This document shows positions 24,312 to 31,463 of a stretch of 43,039 nucleotides of DNA, piece after piece. The translations under genes and the position numbers were made by a program. Below the pieces are notes generated by a model. It saw nothing but the letters and a program-made list of their open reading frames with translations. It was not told the origin of the DNA and made no database searches. Source of the DNA: Chloroflexota bacterium (GTDB taxonomy: Bacteria; Chloroflexota; Anaerolineae; UBA4142; SHND01). The first letter of the stretch is position 1. Every line of letters starts with the position of its first letter. The stretch lies in assembly GCA_016209205.1 (NCBI GenBank), contig JACQWQ010000179.1, forward strand, positions 1 through 43,039, read 5' to 3'.

Positions 24312-24836
24312 ATGAAAATTACCGATGCCCTACGCGGCGAACACGGCGTTTTCTATGCGCAATTTACGTTGATGCAAAACACCGTGGATGCTGCCACGTT
24401 AAATACCATCCAAACGCAAGGCGCAATGCTCGCCGTCGCGCTTGGGTCGCACGCGCAAATCGAAGACGAAATTCTCTTTCCCGCGCTCGAAGCAGAAATT
24501 GGCGAACACGGTCCTACGCGCGTCATGCGTGAGGAACACGTGCACATCGAAGAATTGTTGATGCAATTGCAATTGCGGCAATTGCCGCAATTACAAACGG
24601 TGCGCGAATTGACGCAAGCGCACGACGACATTGAGGGCAAACTCGCGCAGCTCCCCGACGTGACCAGTGTGGACGACGCACGCACGATGGTGTACGATTT
24701 GCTCTATGCGGCACGCGAACATTTCGCCAAAGAAGAAAATGTCCTCTTTCCATTGGCAGAACAATTGTTGAGCGCGCGCGCGTTGGAGGAACTGGGCGCG
24801 CAGTGGGCAGAACGACGCGGGGTCGTGCTTGCATAG
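24312..24836 (+). CDS. hemerythrin-like HHE-domain protein
   Basis: A 174-residue four-helix protein with the hemerythrin iron-ligand pattern: DALRGEHGVFYAQF, SHAQIEDEILFPALE, MREEHVHIEELL and AREHFAKEENVLFPLAEQLL. The His and Glu residues for a di-iron site are all present. Family members bind O2, sense it, or store iron. Placed just after an oxygen-sensitive reductase operon in an organism with O2-using tryptophan dioxygenase and monooxygenase, an oxygen-buffering or sensing role is plausible but inferred. A bidirectional terminator follows. Confidence 0.85.
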   Translation: MKITDALRGEHGVFYAQFTLMQNTVDAATLNTIQTQGAMLAVALGSHAQIEDEILFPALEAEIGEHGPTRVMREEHVHIEELLMQLQLRQLPQLQTVRELTQAHDDIEGKLAQLPDVTSVDDARTMVYDLLYAAREHFAKEENVLFPLAEQLLSARALEELGAQWAERRGVVLA

Positions 24837-24865
24837 CACTGTGTCCCTACGCGATGCCCCGATGA

Positions 24866-24897
24866 AAAAATGACGAGCAAATTTGCTCGTCATTTTT
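24866..24897. terminator. bidirectional terminator between hemerythrin and toxin genes
   Basis: TGACGAGCAAATTTGCTCGTCA is a perfect stem with an A-run before and a T-run after, so it can end transcription from both sides. The toxin gene stop at 24890 lies inside the stem. Confidence 0.88.
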
Positions 24898-25330
24898 CTT
24901 GGGCGGAACTTTCCAACCGCTCGATCACTTTTTCGACGATCACGATAAAGTTGACCTGCGGTACGTCGAGCGGATAAACTCGCTCGCGTTTTTGCTTGGA
25001 CTTGACACCGCGATGCAAGTGGTGGGGATGAGTGGCAATTTCAGGATGATGCGGCGCGTCGTCGTATTGAAAGATGCGGTTGCCGTGATGGTCGTAATAG
25101 ATGTAGGCGTAATCGTATTCGCGGACAGCAGCTTGGTCATCAAGAGATGCGCGCGCAAATAATCGGGAACCATCGCGCATAATCAACGTTGCTTCAAGAA
25201 CTTGACGATTGATAGCAATGTCTTCATCGGGAAACCGAAAGGCGAAATGCTCGGTGTCAAGATACTCCGAACGTTCCGCCAAGAATGTCATCACGTGCCA
25301 GTAGTACTCACGCAGTTTTCCGTTTGCCAT
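24890..25330 (-). CDS. TumE-like (DUF6516) toxin
   Basis: A 146-residue protein with YYWHVMTFLAERSEYLD, LEATLIMRDGSRLFARASLD, YDYAYIYYDHHGNRIFQYDDAPHHPEI and THPHHLHRG, the His-rich pattern of the DUF6516/TumE family. Family knowledge: TumE is the toxin of a type II-like toxin-antitoxin pair with a putative nuclease fold. It overlaps the upstream gene by 23 bases, as toxin-antitoxin pairs often do. The family assignment is from memory of its motifs and should be checked. Confidence 0.6.
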   Translation of the reverse strand: MANGKLREYYWHVMTFLAERSEYLDTEHFAFRFPDEDIAINRQVLEATLIMRDGSRLFARASLDDQAAVREYDYAYIYYDHHGNRIFQYDDAPHHPEIATHPHHLHRGVKSKQKRERVYPLDVPQVNFIVIVEKVIERLESSAQEK

Positions 25331-25712
25331 TGGCGATTTTCTTTTTCAGGCGTTTGTAGGCATTGTATTGCACTCGCCAATCAAAGTAATCCAGCTCGTC
25401 CTCGCCCAATTCACCAGATTGGAATTTGCGATAAAACGCTGCCGACGTCATTTTGTATTTCTTTTCGTACTGGCGCAGATCGTGGAGTGTCTCGGTAAGA
25501 TGCTGTGTCAGTGTCTTGGGACGACGCGGCGAGAGATATTCTCCGAATTTTTGCATCGCGCGCAGCTTATCGAATTCGACCTGTGGCAAAACGACGACAA
25601 CCATCTCCGAGTCTTGGACGCGGATTTCGATGGGCGACGACGACTCCTTCGCGCGCGCGATGAGTTGGGCGACTGTTGTCTTGGGCGTGTAAATGACAGA
25701 GGTGCGTGACAT
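25308..25712 (-). CDS. probable cognate antitoxin (TumA-like/Phd-like) of the TumE pair
   Basis: A 134-residue protein from the ATG at 25712, which has GAGGAA upstream; a longer in-frame extension to 25961 lacks one. The first 45 residues (SVIYTPKTTVAQLIARAKESSSPIEIRVQDSEMVVVVLPQVEFDKL) read like a Phd-type antitoxin fold. The remainder is charged and helical (HLTETLHDLRQYEKKYKMTSAAFYRKFQSGELGEDELDYFDWRVQY), perhaps the toxin-binding part. It is encoded first and overlaps the toxin gene. Confidence 0.55.
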   Translation of the reverse strand: MSRTSVIYTPKTTVAQLIARAKESSSPIEIRVQDSEMVVVVLPQVEFDKLRAMQKFGEYLSPRRPKTLTQHLTETLHDLRQYEKKYKMTSAAFYRKFQSGELGEDELDYFDWRVQYNAYKRLKKKIANGKRKTA

Positions 25713-25900
25713 TTCTGGTTTCCTCACTGCAACCCATTCTATGCGATTCGAAATGGTTTGGCAATGTGAAGGGTGTCGCCTGCCGATTCCGCCGCAAGCG
25801 CACCGCGAAATGCAAGTACGTTTGTCGGCGAAAACTACGATGCCCGTAATGCGTGACGATGGTGGAATCGGCGGACTGGTGTTAGACACCATTTCTTTGC

Positions 25901-26080
25901 AGAGTCCCCCATGAACCATTGGCTCACTTGCAGCCAATGAAAATGGGCGATGGTACGACAAATTTCAAATTTGTCCTACCTCTTCATAGTAGAGTCCCCC
26001 ATGAACCATTGGCTCACTTGCAGCCAATGAAAATGGGCGATGGTACGACAAATTTCAAATTTGTCCTACCTCTTCATAGT
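25901..26080. repeat. perfect 90-bp tandem duplication
   Basis: 25901-25990 is repeated without change at 25991-26080. Each unit holds two hairpins: CATTGGCT-cacttgc-AGCCAATG and GACAAATTT-C-AAATTTGTC. The unit has no long reading frame. The rest of the 25713-26156 gap shows only a further weak hairpin (CAAACAA.../...TTGTTTG, about 26104-26140). Confidence 0.95.
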
Positions 26081-26156
26081 AGATTGGGGCACAGCTCGCA
26101 GAGCAAACAAAACCGCCGCACAGTGGCGACGGCTTGTTTGACAATCTGGAATACTT

Positions 26157-26363
26157 CTACCAATGGTCGGGCATCGAACCGCGATTATTTGTGACGAGCG
26201 TAAAGTCATTGGCTTCGCACTACAACAAGATGTCAGGGTCGAGGATTCCGATTGGTGGAGTCATTGGGTCGCTGATGCGCCAGACCACCATATCGGGATA
26301 ACGTCTATGCAGACCCTGACGGAGACTCTCACCGACGTTTTCGTCCAGAAGATATTTTCTCAT
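26157..26363 (-). pseudogene. DUF5615/PIN-like toxin, inactivated
   Basis: The ATG at 26363 overlaps the DUF433 stop (ATGA). Translation gives MRKYLLDENVGESLRQGLHR, then PDMVVWRISDPMTPPIGILDPDILL, then a stop TAG at 26220-26222. The frame continues as CEANDFTLVTNNRGSMPDHW before a second stop at 26157. These are the family landmarks (LLDENV, CEANDFTLVTNNR, SMP), so the first stop most likely replaced a Trp or similar codon. The C-terminal third of the family is not recoverable. Toxin activity is therefore improbable. Confidence 0.8.
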
Positions 26364-26695
26364 GGCTTGGGGGGAGAGGCGGCTTGGCGTTCGGCAGCAA
26401 TGCGGCGCAATCGTTGTATCGCAGGCGAGGGATTGCGATTCTGTTCTTCCCAGCGCCGATTGGCAGTCTCAAGCCAGTTGACGAGATAAGCGGTGACCTT
26501 CTCCTTATTGTGCAGGTAATAAGTAATGGTCGCGTGAACTTGTTCGAGGGTCAGCGAGGAGTATTCTGCCACAATCTCTTCAGGCGTACGACTACGGTGG
26601 ATATAGTCATAGAGTATCGTCTCTATACCGACTCGCGTGCCTTTGAGCCGAATATCATTGGGTGCAAGGAAATTGAAATAATCTTCAAGTTGCAT
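26360..26695 (-). CDS. DUF433 antitoxin-like protein
   Basis: A 111-residue protein from the ATG at 26695, preceded by GGGAGGTGAG. IRLKGTRVGIETILYDYIHRSRTPEEIVAEYSSLTLEQVHATITYYLHNKEKV is the classic DUF433 helix-turn-helix-like core. DUF433 proteins usually pair with DUF5615 PIN-like toxins. The partner is directly downstream but carries a stop codon, leaving this antitoxin as a probable orphan. Confidence 0.85.
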   Translation of the reverse strand: MQLEDYFNFLAPNDIRLKGTRVGIETILYDYIHRSRTPEEIVAEYSSLTLEQVHATITYYLHNKEKVTAYLVNWLETANRRWEEQNRNPSPAIQRLRRIAAERQAASPPKP

Positions 26696-26734
26696 CGGAC
26701 TCACCTCCCGACAGAAAATATAGCACAAATGGCA

Positions 26735-26858
26735 AACGCTACAGCACACCGACAACGGCGGACGTGGGCAAGCCACCTTTGCGGGCAAAGTGTCTTGCTG
26801 GAAAAAGTTACTTCGCTGGCAGCCGATACCGCCGTTGTCGGTGTGCGTGTGTTTGGCG
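26735..26858. repeat. attC-like imperfect palindrome upstream of the TIR-like gene; outer arm matches the one downstream
   Basis: GCACACCGACAACGGCGG (about 26743-26760) pairs perfectly with its complement starting at 26829, around a 68-base centre. The right arm (26829-26858) is an inverted copy of 27981-28010 with 28 of 30 bases matching. The two stretches thus face each other across the TIR-like gene. Confidence 0.75.
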
Positions 26859-26911
26859 ACATTCCCTTTTACATCGCAGGTTGAACTGCACTTGCAAGGA
26901 GAAACACATCA

Positions 26912-27955
26912 ATGTTGCGATTGAATATTTCTGGAAGTTATCAAGTTGAAGGCTCTGTGCCGCTGCAACTGCTGGAACAGTTACCACAGACAAAGGGGAT
27001 TGAGCCAACAGAATGTCATGGTCAGATTCTTTTATTGCAGGTCGGCGATTTCATCTTGGGACGTGGTCACCTCATACATCATGCCGAAGACCTAAAAAGT
27101 CAAAACGCCGAGTCGCGCGGACTATCGGGGTGGTATTTGGACTTTCAGGGAAGAATTGTTCGTCCCGTTGTGCAAATACAGACGGTTGAGTTTGAGGGAA
27201 GATGTATTTCAAGGGGCGCTACAAAATCCCACGCATCTGTGAGCGATGTTCGAGGCGTAATTTTTCCTGTTGAGGAATCCATAGAGTTGTCATTGGGACA
27301 GTCTGGAGTGCTTGGCAAATTGCGACTTTTCAATTGGTTCTTCATTGGTGACATCACTGAGAACGAAATCTGGTATGAGTTTTTCAAGGACCGACTCTTG
27401 ACTTCAAAACCTTGGTCTCTATTGTTATCCCACGAAAAATTGCAATCCCCATTAGCAAGGTATTTGCGGCAGTCGGAGTTTGAAAGGAATGTATTCATAA
27501 TGATACGGTTTCAAACGACCCGCGAGAACAAGATGATAAGGGAAGTCATAAGCAGGACTTTGAAAGATGAAGGACTAATACCTCAATTCGCTGATAATTT
27601 GAGTGTTGCCGATGACCTTTGGGAGAACGTTTGCGCGTATATGCTTGGAAGCAAGTTTGGAATTGCTGTTATTGAGCAGATTGAGGAACGAAGTTTCAAC
27701 CCCAATGTCGCAATCGAAATTGGCTTTATGTTGGCACTCCAACGAAAGGTTCTCGTTCTCAAAGACAAGAGAGTCCCGAGATTGCCCGCAGACCTAATTG
27801 GTCGAATTTATAGAGAGTTTGATTCCTATCAAATCGAGGATACTGTTGCAACAGAGATTCGCGGTTGGGTCGAAGAACTGAGAATGCTTGGAGAGATTCC
27901 CCCAAAACACCTCTATCCGATTTTGTACACTGACCAAGGTGAGGCTCTACGATAA
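26912..27955 (+). CDS. TIR-like/nucleotide-binding effector protein, candidate defence gene
   Basis: A 347-residue protein with an AAGGAG site upstream. Residues 1-190 form an unrecognised N-terminal domain (QILLLQVGDFILGRGHLIHH, RGLSGWYLDFQGRIVRPV). Residues about 190-320 look like a TIR-like or deoxyribosyltransferase-like flavodoxin fold: RNVFIMIRFQTTRENKMIREVISRTL, GSKFGIAVIEQIEERSFNPNVAIEIGFMLAL and KVLVLKDKRVPRLPADLIG. The Glu in NPNVAIEIG is where the catalytic Glu of TIR NADases would lie. The gene is markedly AT-richer than the rest of the window and is framed by inverted repeats. A nucleotide- or NAD-targeting defence role is inferred. Confidence 0.65.
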   Translation: MLRLNISGSYQVEGSVPLQLLEQLPQTKGIEPTECHGQILLLQVGDFILGRGHLIHHAEDLKSQNAESRGLSGWYLDFQGRIVRPVVQIQTVEFEGRCISRGATKSHASVSDVRGVIFPVEESIELSLGQSGVLGKLRLFNWFFIGDITENEIWYEFFKDRLLTSKPWSLLLSHEKLQSPLARYLRQSEFERNVFIMIRFQTTRENKMIREVISRTLKDEGLIPQFADNLSVADDLWENVCAYMLGSKFGIAVIEQIEERSFNPNVAIEIGFMLALQRKVLVLKDKRVPRLPADLIGRIYREFDSYQIEDTVATEIRGWVEELRMLGEIPPKHLYPILYTDQGEALR

Positions 27956-27975
27956 AAACATCTGACGACTTGATG

Positions 27976-28070
27976 AACGCCGCCAAACACACGCACCACG
28001 ACAACGGCGGGGCGGCTGGCAATTGAAAGATATTTTCGATTCATCCGCCGTTGCGTGGTGCTATGGCGTT
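27976..28070. repeat. attC-like imperfect palindrome downstream of the TIR-like gene
   Basis: The arms AACGCC...CACCACG-A-CAACGGCGG and CCGCCGTTGCGTGGTG...GGCGTT pair with an extra A in the left arm. That leaves an unpaired T on the bottom strand, as in integron attC sites. The outer AAC/GTT ends are right, but the full RYYYAAC/GTTRRRY consensus is not met. The element may be a cassette recombination site or another palindromic repeat. Confidence 0.4.
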
Positions 28071-28180
28071 CTCTGAAGTCCGTTCTCTCTCCGATGTCCC
28101 TGCGGGAATGCAACCGCAAATCTCTTTGCCACGCGCCTTCGTGAAAAAGTGCCAAAGTATACTTTCCTTGCGTTTGGCTG

Positions 28181-28564
28181 CTATGCTTTGGTTTGGTTCT
28201 CAATGCGATAGGAAATTTGCCTCGCCCCTGCATATTCTTTGGCAATTGTCTTGGCTTGAATGTCCGCGTAGGAGTACGGGTAGCCGTTCTCATGCGCCCA
28301 AGCGACGAACTTCTCTGCCGATGCGATTTCGAGATGACTAAATTTCTTCTTGCAGATTTCCATGAACTCCCAGTCGGACAGTCTGCCGCTATCGAGCAGT
28401 CGGTGATGAGTTGGACAGAGCGCAATGATTTCGACTCCGCCGCGATATTTTCTCGATGGGAAATGCGCGTCTTCTGTCCATCTGTCCTCACTGCAAATCA
28501 GACACGGCTTATCAAAACTTTTGCCTGGGCTGCGTTGCATTTTCCCTCGTTCCTTTCCGCGCAC
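28181..28564 (-). CDS. HNH-type endonuclease-like protein
   Basis: A 127-residue protein with CLICSEDRWTEDAHFPSRKYRGGVEIIALCPTHHRLLDSGRL at about residues 21-62. The CxxC, the DAH and the CPTHHRLLD stretch fit a zinc-bound HNH core. The rest (WEFMEICKKKFSHLEIASAEKFVAWAHENGYPYSY) is unassigned. It stands between two attC-like palindromes in the accessory island and is divergent from the TIR-like gene. Restriction, mobile-element or defence function is possible; the substrate is unknown. Confidence 0.7.
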   Translation of the reverse strand: MRGKERGKMQRSPGKSFDKPCLICSEDRWTEDAHFPSRKYRGGVEIIALCPTHHRLLDSGRLSDWEFMEICKKKFSHLEIASAEKFVAWAHENGYPYSYADIQAKTIAKEYAGARQISYRIENQTKA

Positions 28565-28697
28565 GCGTTTAGGTTTTTAGTGGAAGTCCAACCACTTTCG
28601 CGAGCAAGACTCTGTCGTGATAAACCGTCATCGCTGCCGAGACCACGAAAAATCTACGCCGACCTGCCGCGCCGCTCTTTCAAAGAGGATTTCAGAG

Positions 28698-28789
28698 AAC
28701 GTTAAGTCTTTGCGACGTGCGGCGGGAAACAACATTCGGCTTGGCAGTCATCGTCCTACCGCCGCATGTCCGCAAAGCGGATGTTGAAC
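28698..28789. repeat. third attC-like imperfect palindrome, in the gap before the transposase
   Basis: TTTGCG-ACGTGCGGCGG and its partner CCGCCGCATGTCCGCAAA pair with one unpaired base, and the right end GTTGAAC fits GTTRRRY. The remaining 28565-28992 gap contains no recognisable gene; only fragments of overlapping frames are seen. Confidence 0.4.
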
Positions 28790-28992
28790 GAAGTGCATCG
28801 TTCGTATTTCCGTCAGTTGGACTTTCCGCCTAATTCATCTCGGTCAATCGTGCCTCTCGTGTAATCGTTTCTTACTCTCGCCACCCTCGCATTCAACCTC
28901 TGCAGATGAAAAAAACGCTACCGACTCAAACCGAAATAAGCCGTCAGACGAGCGGCGGCTGCGCAAAGACATCATCAAGCACGTACCTTGTT

Positions 28993-30177
28993 TCAGCTCG
29001 TATCCGCATACGCCAACTCCGGCAACCGGCTACCCGGGAACAGGAATGGAATAGCGCTAAACTCCGTGCGCCAAAAGACCAGTTCGCAGCGGCAGGCAGG
29101 ACACACCAACGGATCTTCGCCGGTCTTGTCGATTTGCAACTCGCGCCAACTCAATTTCTCCGGCATCGCGCGGGGTTCTTCTGCGGGCAGGGGTGGCAAG
29201 TCTTTGAAATGGGCATACAGTCCATAGTAACGAACCATGCGAAACCCAGGCAACGGAACGTGCTGAAACAGTCGATCGAAGAACTCGCCATAGTGCAAGC
29301 AGACGGTTTTCAATCCGGGCTTGCCGGCTTCAGCGGTCGTATAGTCTTTGCACTCGAACGTAATCACCCCGTCGCTAAAATCAGTAATGCGATATTCGGA
29401 CAAGCAGGCTCGACGCGTGTAGCGCCCCACATAGCGCACGATGTTCTCGGGGTCTGCTAACGGTGGCTGCACCGCGACCACCCATGCCACCGAATGCAAC
29501 TTTTTCACCAGCCGCATGAATTCGCGTCGCTCTTGCATCACCGCCAGCTCGCCAGGCAGTTGCAAGCGACCGTGGTCATACGCGGCGACCAGTTGGTTCA
29601 AGAACAGCCAGCGAAACTTTTTTTGCAGATACTTGTGGTTGACCAGGTAGGCGCTGGCTAACTCAAACCACTGGTTCGCTTTCAACCCGCCCGCCGAGAC
29701 AAGCATGTGAATGTGCGGATGGTAATGCAAGTCACTGCCGGCAGTTTGTAACACACTGATAATCCCAGGAATGGTGTGATGCTTCTCGGCGAACCACTCT
29801 TTGATCACTGCGGCGCTGGTGTGAAAGAGCAACGTCTGGAGCAATTCTGGGTTGGCTTTCGCCAACGGGCGCAATTGCTCCGGGAGCGTGAAAACGACGT
29901 GGTGATGTTTGATGCTGGGCAACTGGCTGAGAATCGTCGCCGCCCAGTGATCGGTTTCATATTGCCCGCACCGTGGGCAGAAACGATTCTTGCACGAGTG
30001 ATAGACAAACTTGGTCGTGTCACAATTGGGACAACGGTACACGTCCGTGCCGAGTATGGGTGTGCGGCACGCCATGATTTGATTCGCCGCCTTGAAGACA
30101 TGCGGCGGAATGTAGCGGCCGCCTTCATGCACATACTCGTCCCAGTGTGTGTCCAGAATTTCGGCGAGACGAATCAA
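28993..30177 (-). CDS. IS91-family transposase
   Basis: A 394-residue transposase of normal length. The N-terminal zinc-binding domain has YRCPNCDTTKFVYHSCKNRFCPRCG. The HUH-type relaxase core shows HHHVVFTLPEQLRPL and DLHYHPHIHMLVSAGG (metal-binding His pair), with the putative catalytic Tyr in VRYVGRYTRRACLSEYRITDF. The end has another zinc ribbon, CPACRCELVFW. IS91 elements move by rolling-circle transposition without target duplication and can carry adjacent DNA, which fits the mosaic gene content on both sides. The exact element ends could not be fixed. Confidence 0.92.
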   Translation of the reverse strand: MIRLAEILDTHWDEYVHEGGRYIPPHVFKAANQIMACRTPILGTDVYRCPNCDTTKFVYHSCKNRFCPRCGQYETDHWAATILSQLPSIKHHHVVFTLPEQLRPLAKANPELLQTLLFHTSAAVIKEWFAEKHHTIPGIISVLQTAGSDLHYHPHIHMLVSAGGLKANQWFELASAYLVNHKYLQKKFRWLFLNQLVAAYDHGRLQLPGELAVMQERREFMRLVKKLHSVAWVVAVQPPLADPENIVRYVGRYTRRACLSEYRITDFSDGVITFECKDYTTAEAGKPGLKTVCLHYGEFFDRLFQHVPLPGFRMVRYYGLYAHFKDLPPLPAEEPRAMPEKLSWRELQIDKTGEDPLVCPACRCELVFWRTEFSAIPFLFPGSRLPELAYADTS

Positions 30178-30253
30178 TGTTGCGTCACCAATCCTCGCAC
30201 TGAAGCGCGACCTAATCTAATGCCAAAGCATTTCTGTTCAACTTATGTTTTAC

Positions 30254-30313
30254 GCACCCAAAGTTGCGGGAAGCACGGGAATTTGGGGGTGCTTGCCGCA
30301 TCTTTGGGTGCGG
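30254..30313. repeat. imperfect long hairpin upstream of the IS91 transposase
   Basis: CGCACCCAAAG (30254-30264) and CTTTGGGTGCG (30303-30313) form the outer stem; GCGGgAAGCAC and GTGCTTgCCGC form an inner one. It lies about 75 bases upstream of the transposase start and may belong to an IS end. The remaining gap to 30655 has no gene that I can support. Confidence 0.55.
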
Positions 30314-30491
30314 GAAACCAAATGGGGTTTCCTACTCTTATTGATGCAATTCTCGCCCAGTTTCTTTCAATCACTTTTTCCCCACAACCGCTGCCACGAA
30401 TTCAAAAGTCCAGACAAAAACACCCGCCGCCCACGCGCGCATGCGCGTCAGGCGACAGGTGTCGGTTCCATTTACGAACGACGATGGATTA

Positions 30492-30503
30492 GAACAAACG
30501 TTC
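30492..30503. promoter_or_regulatory. LexA (SOS-box)-like palindrome
   Basis: GAACAAACGTTC fits the Gram-positive/Chloroflexota LexA box pattern GAACrnryGTTC. It is directly followed by ten G. No intact gene starts right beside it, so it may be a remnant regulatory site of a lost gene or may act on the transposase more than 300 bases away. Confidence 0.35.
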
Positions 30504-30655
30504 AGGGGGGGGGGTAAAAATAAGTTTGTTTCAGCGAATTTTGCGGCATGGCACTGATGAACCTCCAACCGAATTCGTTCAGTTCATAATCGAGATGCAT
30601 TATAGCAGAAGAATTGTTTTTGCGCGCAACGTGTTTTTTCAAAAAAGTATATCGT

Positions 30656-31165
30656 TCATTTCCAGAACTCATCCAACTGTTTCACGGGGGAACGATATCC
30701 AGTGTCTATCATCTCTTGCAAGATACTATTCGCTTCCGCGAGGGACAGACCAATTTTCCGCGCGAGAATCAATGCGCCCACTGTTCCAATCACGTCTACA
30801 CCCTTTGCCTTTGCCAATTTTCGCGCCGCCAAATCATCCGTTCCCAAAACGTAATGCCGGTGCAAAGCGATGGCGAGACAGCTCGCTTCCCCCGCATGTA
30901 GCCGCAAACGCAATTCTCGAAAGGTTACAAGTTCTTTTGGCTCGAGCGAAACAATTTGCAACGGTGAATTCTCTCCAAGCAACGATGTTTCCAACGCGTT
31001 CAAGTGACTGTATCCTGCTTGAACTCCATCGCTGATTTCACTCACAACTTCGGGCGTCGTACAGAGAGGACGGTCTAATGCGCGCGTCAATAGCTCCGTG
31101 CGTTTGGCAGCGGCAAAATTCGACAACAGCGTTGTGTTACAGACAACCGTCTTAGCCGCGTTCAA
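30656..31165 (-). CDS. PIN-domain toxin (DUF3368-like)
   Basis: From a TTG at 31165, nine bases after AGGAG, it has about 169 residues; a GTG at 31183 is an alternative. VVCNTTLLSNFA at the N-terminus is the first acidic-motif region with Asn in place of the usual Asp. HAGEASCLAIAL, VLGTDDLAARKLAKAKGVDVIGTVGALILARKIG carry the central Glu and the Asp pair, and EANSILQEMIDTGYRSP ends it. Such proteins are ribonuclease toxins of type II pairs. Its expected UPF0175 antitoxin is adjacent but frameshifted. Confidence 0.8.
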   Translation of the reverse strand: MNAAKTVVCNTTLLSNFAAAKRTELLTRALDRPLCTTPEVVSEISDGVQAGYSHLNALETSLLGENSPLQIVSLEPKELVTFRELRLRLHAGEASCLAIALHRHYVLGTDDLAARKLAKAKGVDVIGTVGALILARKIGLSLAEANSILQEMIDTGYRSPVKQLDEFWK

Positions 31166-31402
31166 AGGCAGACAACTCCTCACGCAGTTCGTCGGCGCTT
31201 GCTGGACCAAGATGAATCGGGATACCCGCGCGGAGCAAGAGCTCCTTCATCTCTTCCGCAGACACACCCATCAGTTCGGCTGCTTTGCCCAAGCTAATGT
31301 CGCCAACCTGATATGCAACGCGCTGCGCCATACGGCATCGGCGTCCGCGTACAAACCCGAGCGCACGAGATAATTGATTTGCCATTCCTGCTTGACCGTC
31401 AT
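31152..31402 (-). pseudogene. UPF0175 antitoxin, frameshifted with internal deletion
   Basis: The ATG at 31402 has AAGGAG seven bases upstream and reads MTVKQEWQINYLVRSGLYAD, then ADAVWRSAL, the UPF0175 N-terminus. That frame soon ends at a stop. The UPF0175 C-terminus (VGDISLGKAAELMGVSAEEM, then KELLLRAGIPIHLGP) is in another frame down to 31152. Between RSAL and the second part, about 15-20 family residues are missing. The simplest reading is an out-of-frame deletion that destroyed the antitoxin. The C-terminal frame alone can be opened to 31424 but lacks a ribosome site there. Confidence 0.8.
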
Positions 31403-31463
31403 GTTCCACTCCTTGCTGCGACAATTCTACTAAACCCGCGCAAAATTGGCAACCGCAAAAAAC

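Noticed and set aside
25901-26080. Two-repeat CRISPR or att pair
   Set aside because: The 90-bp units abut directly without a spacer, and no integrase is adjacent.
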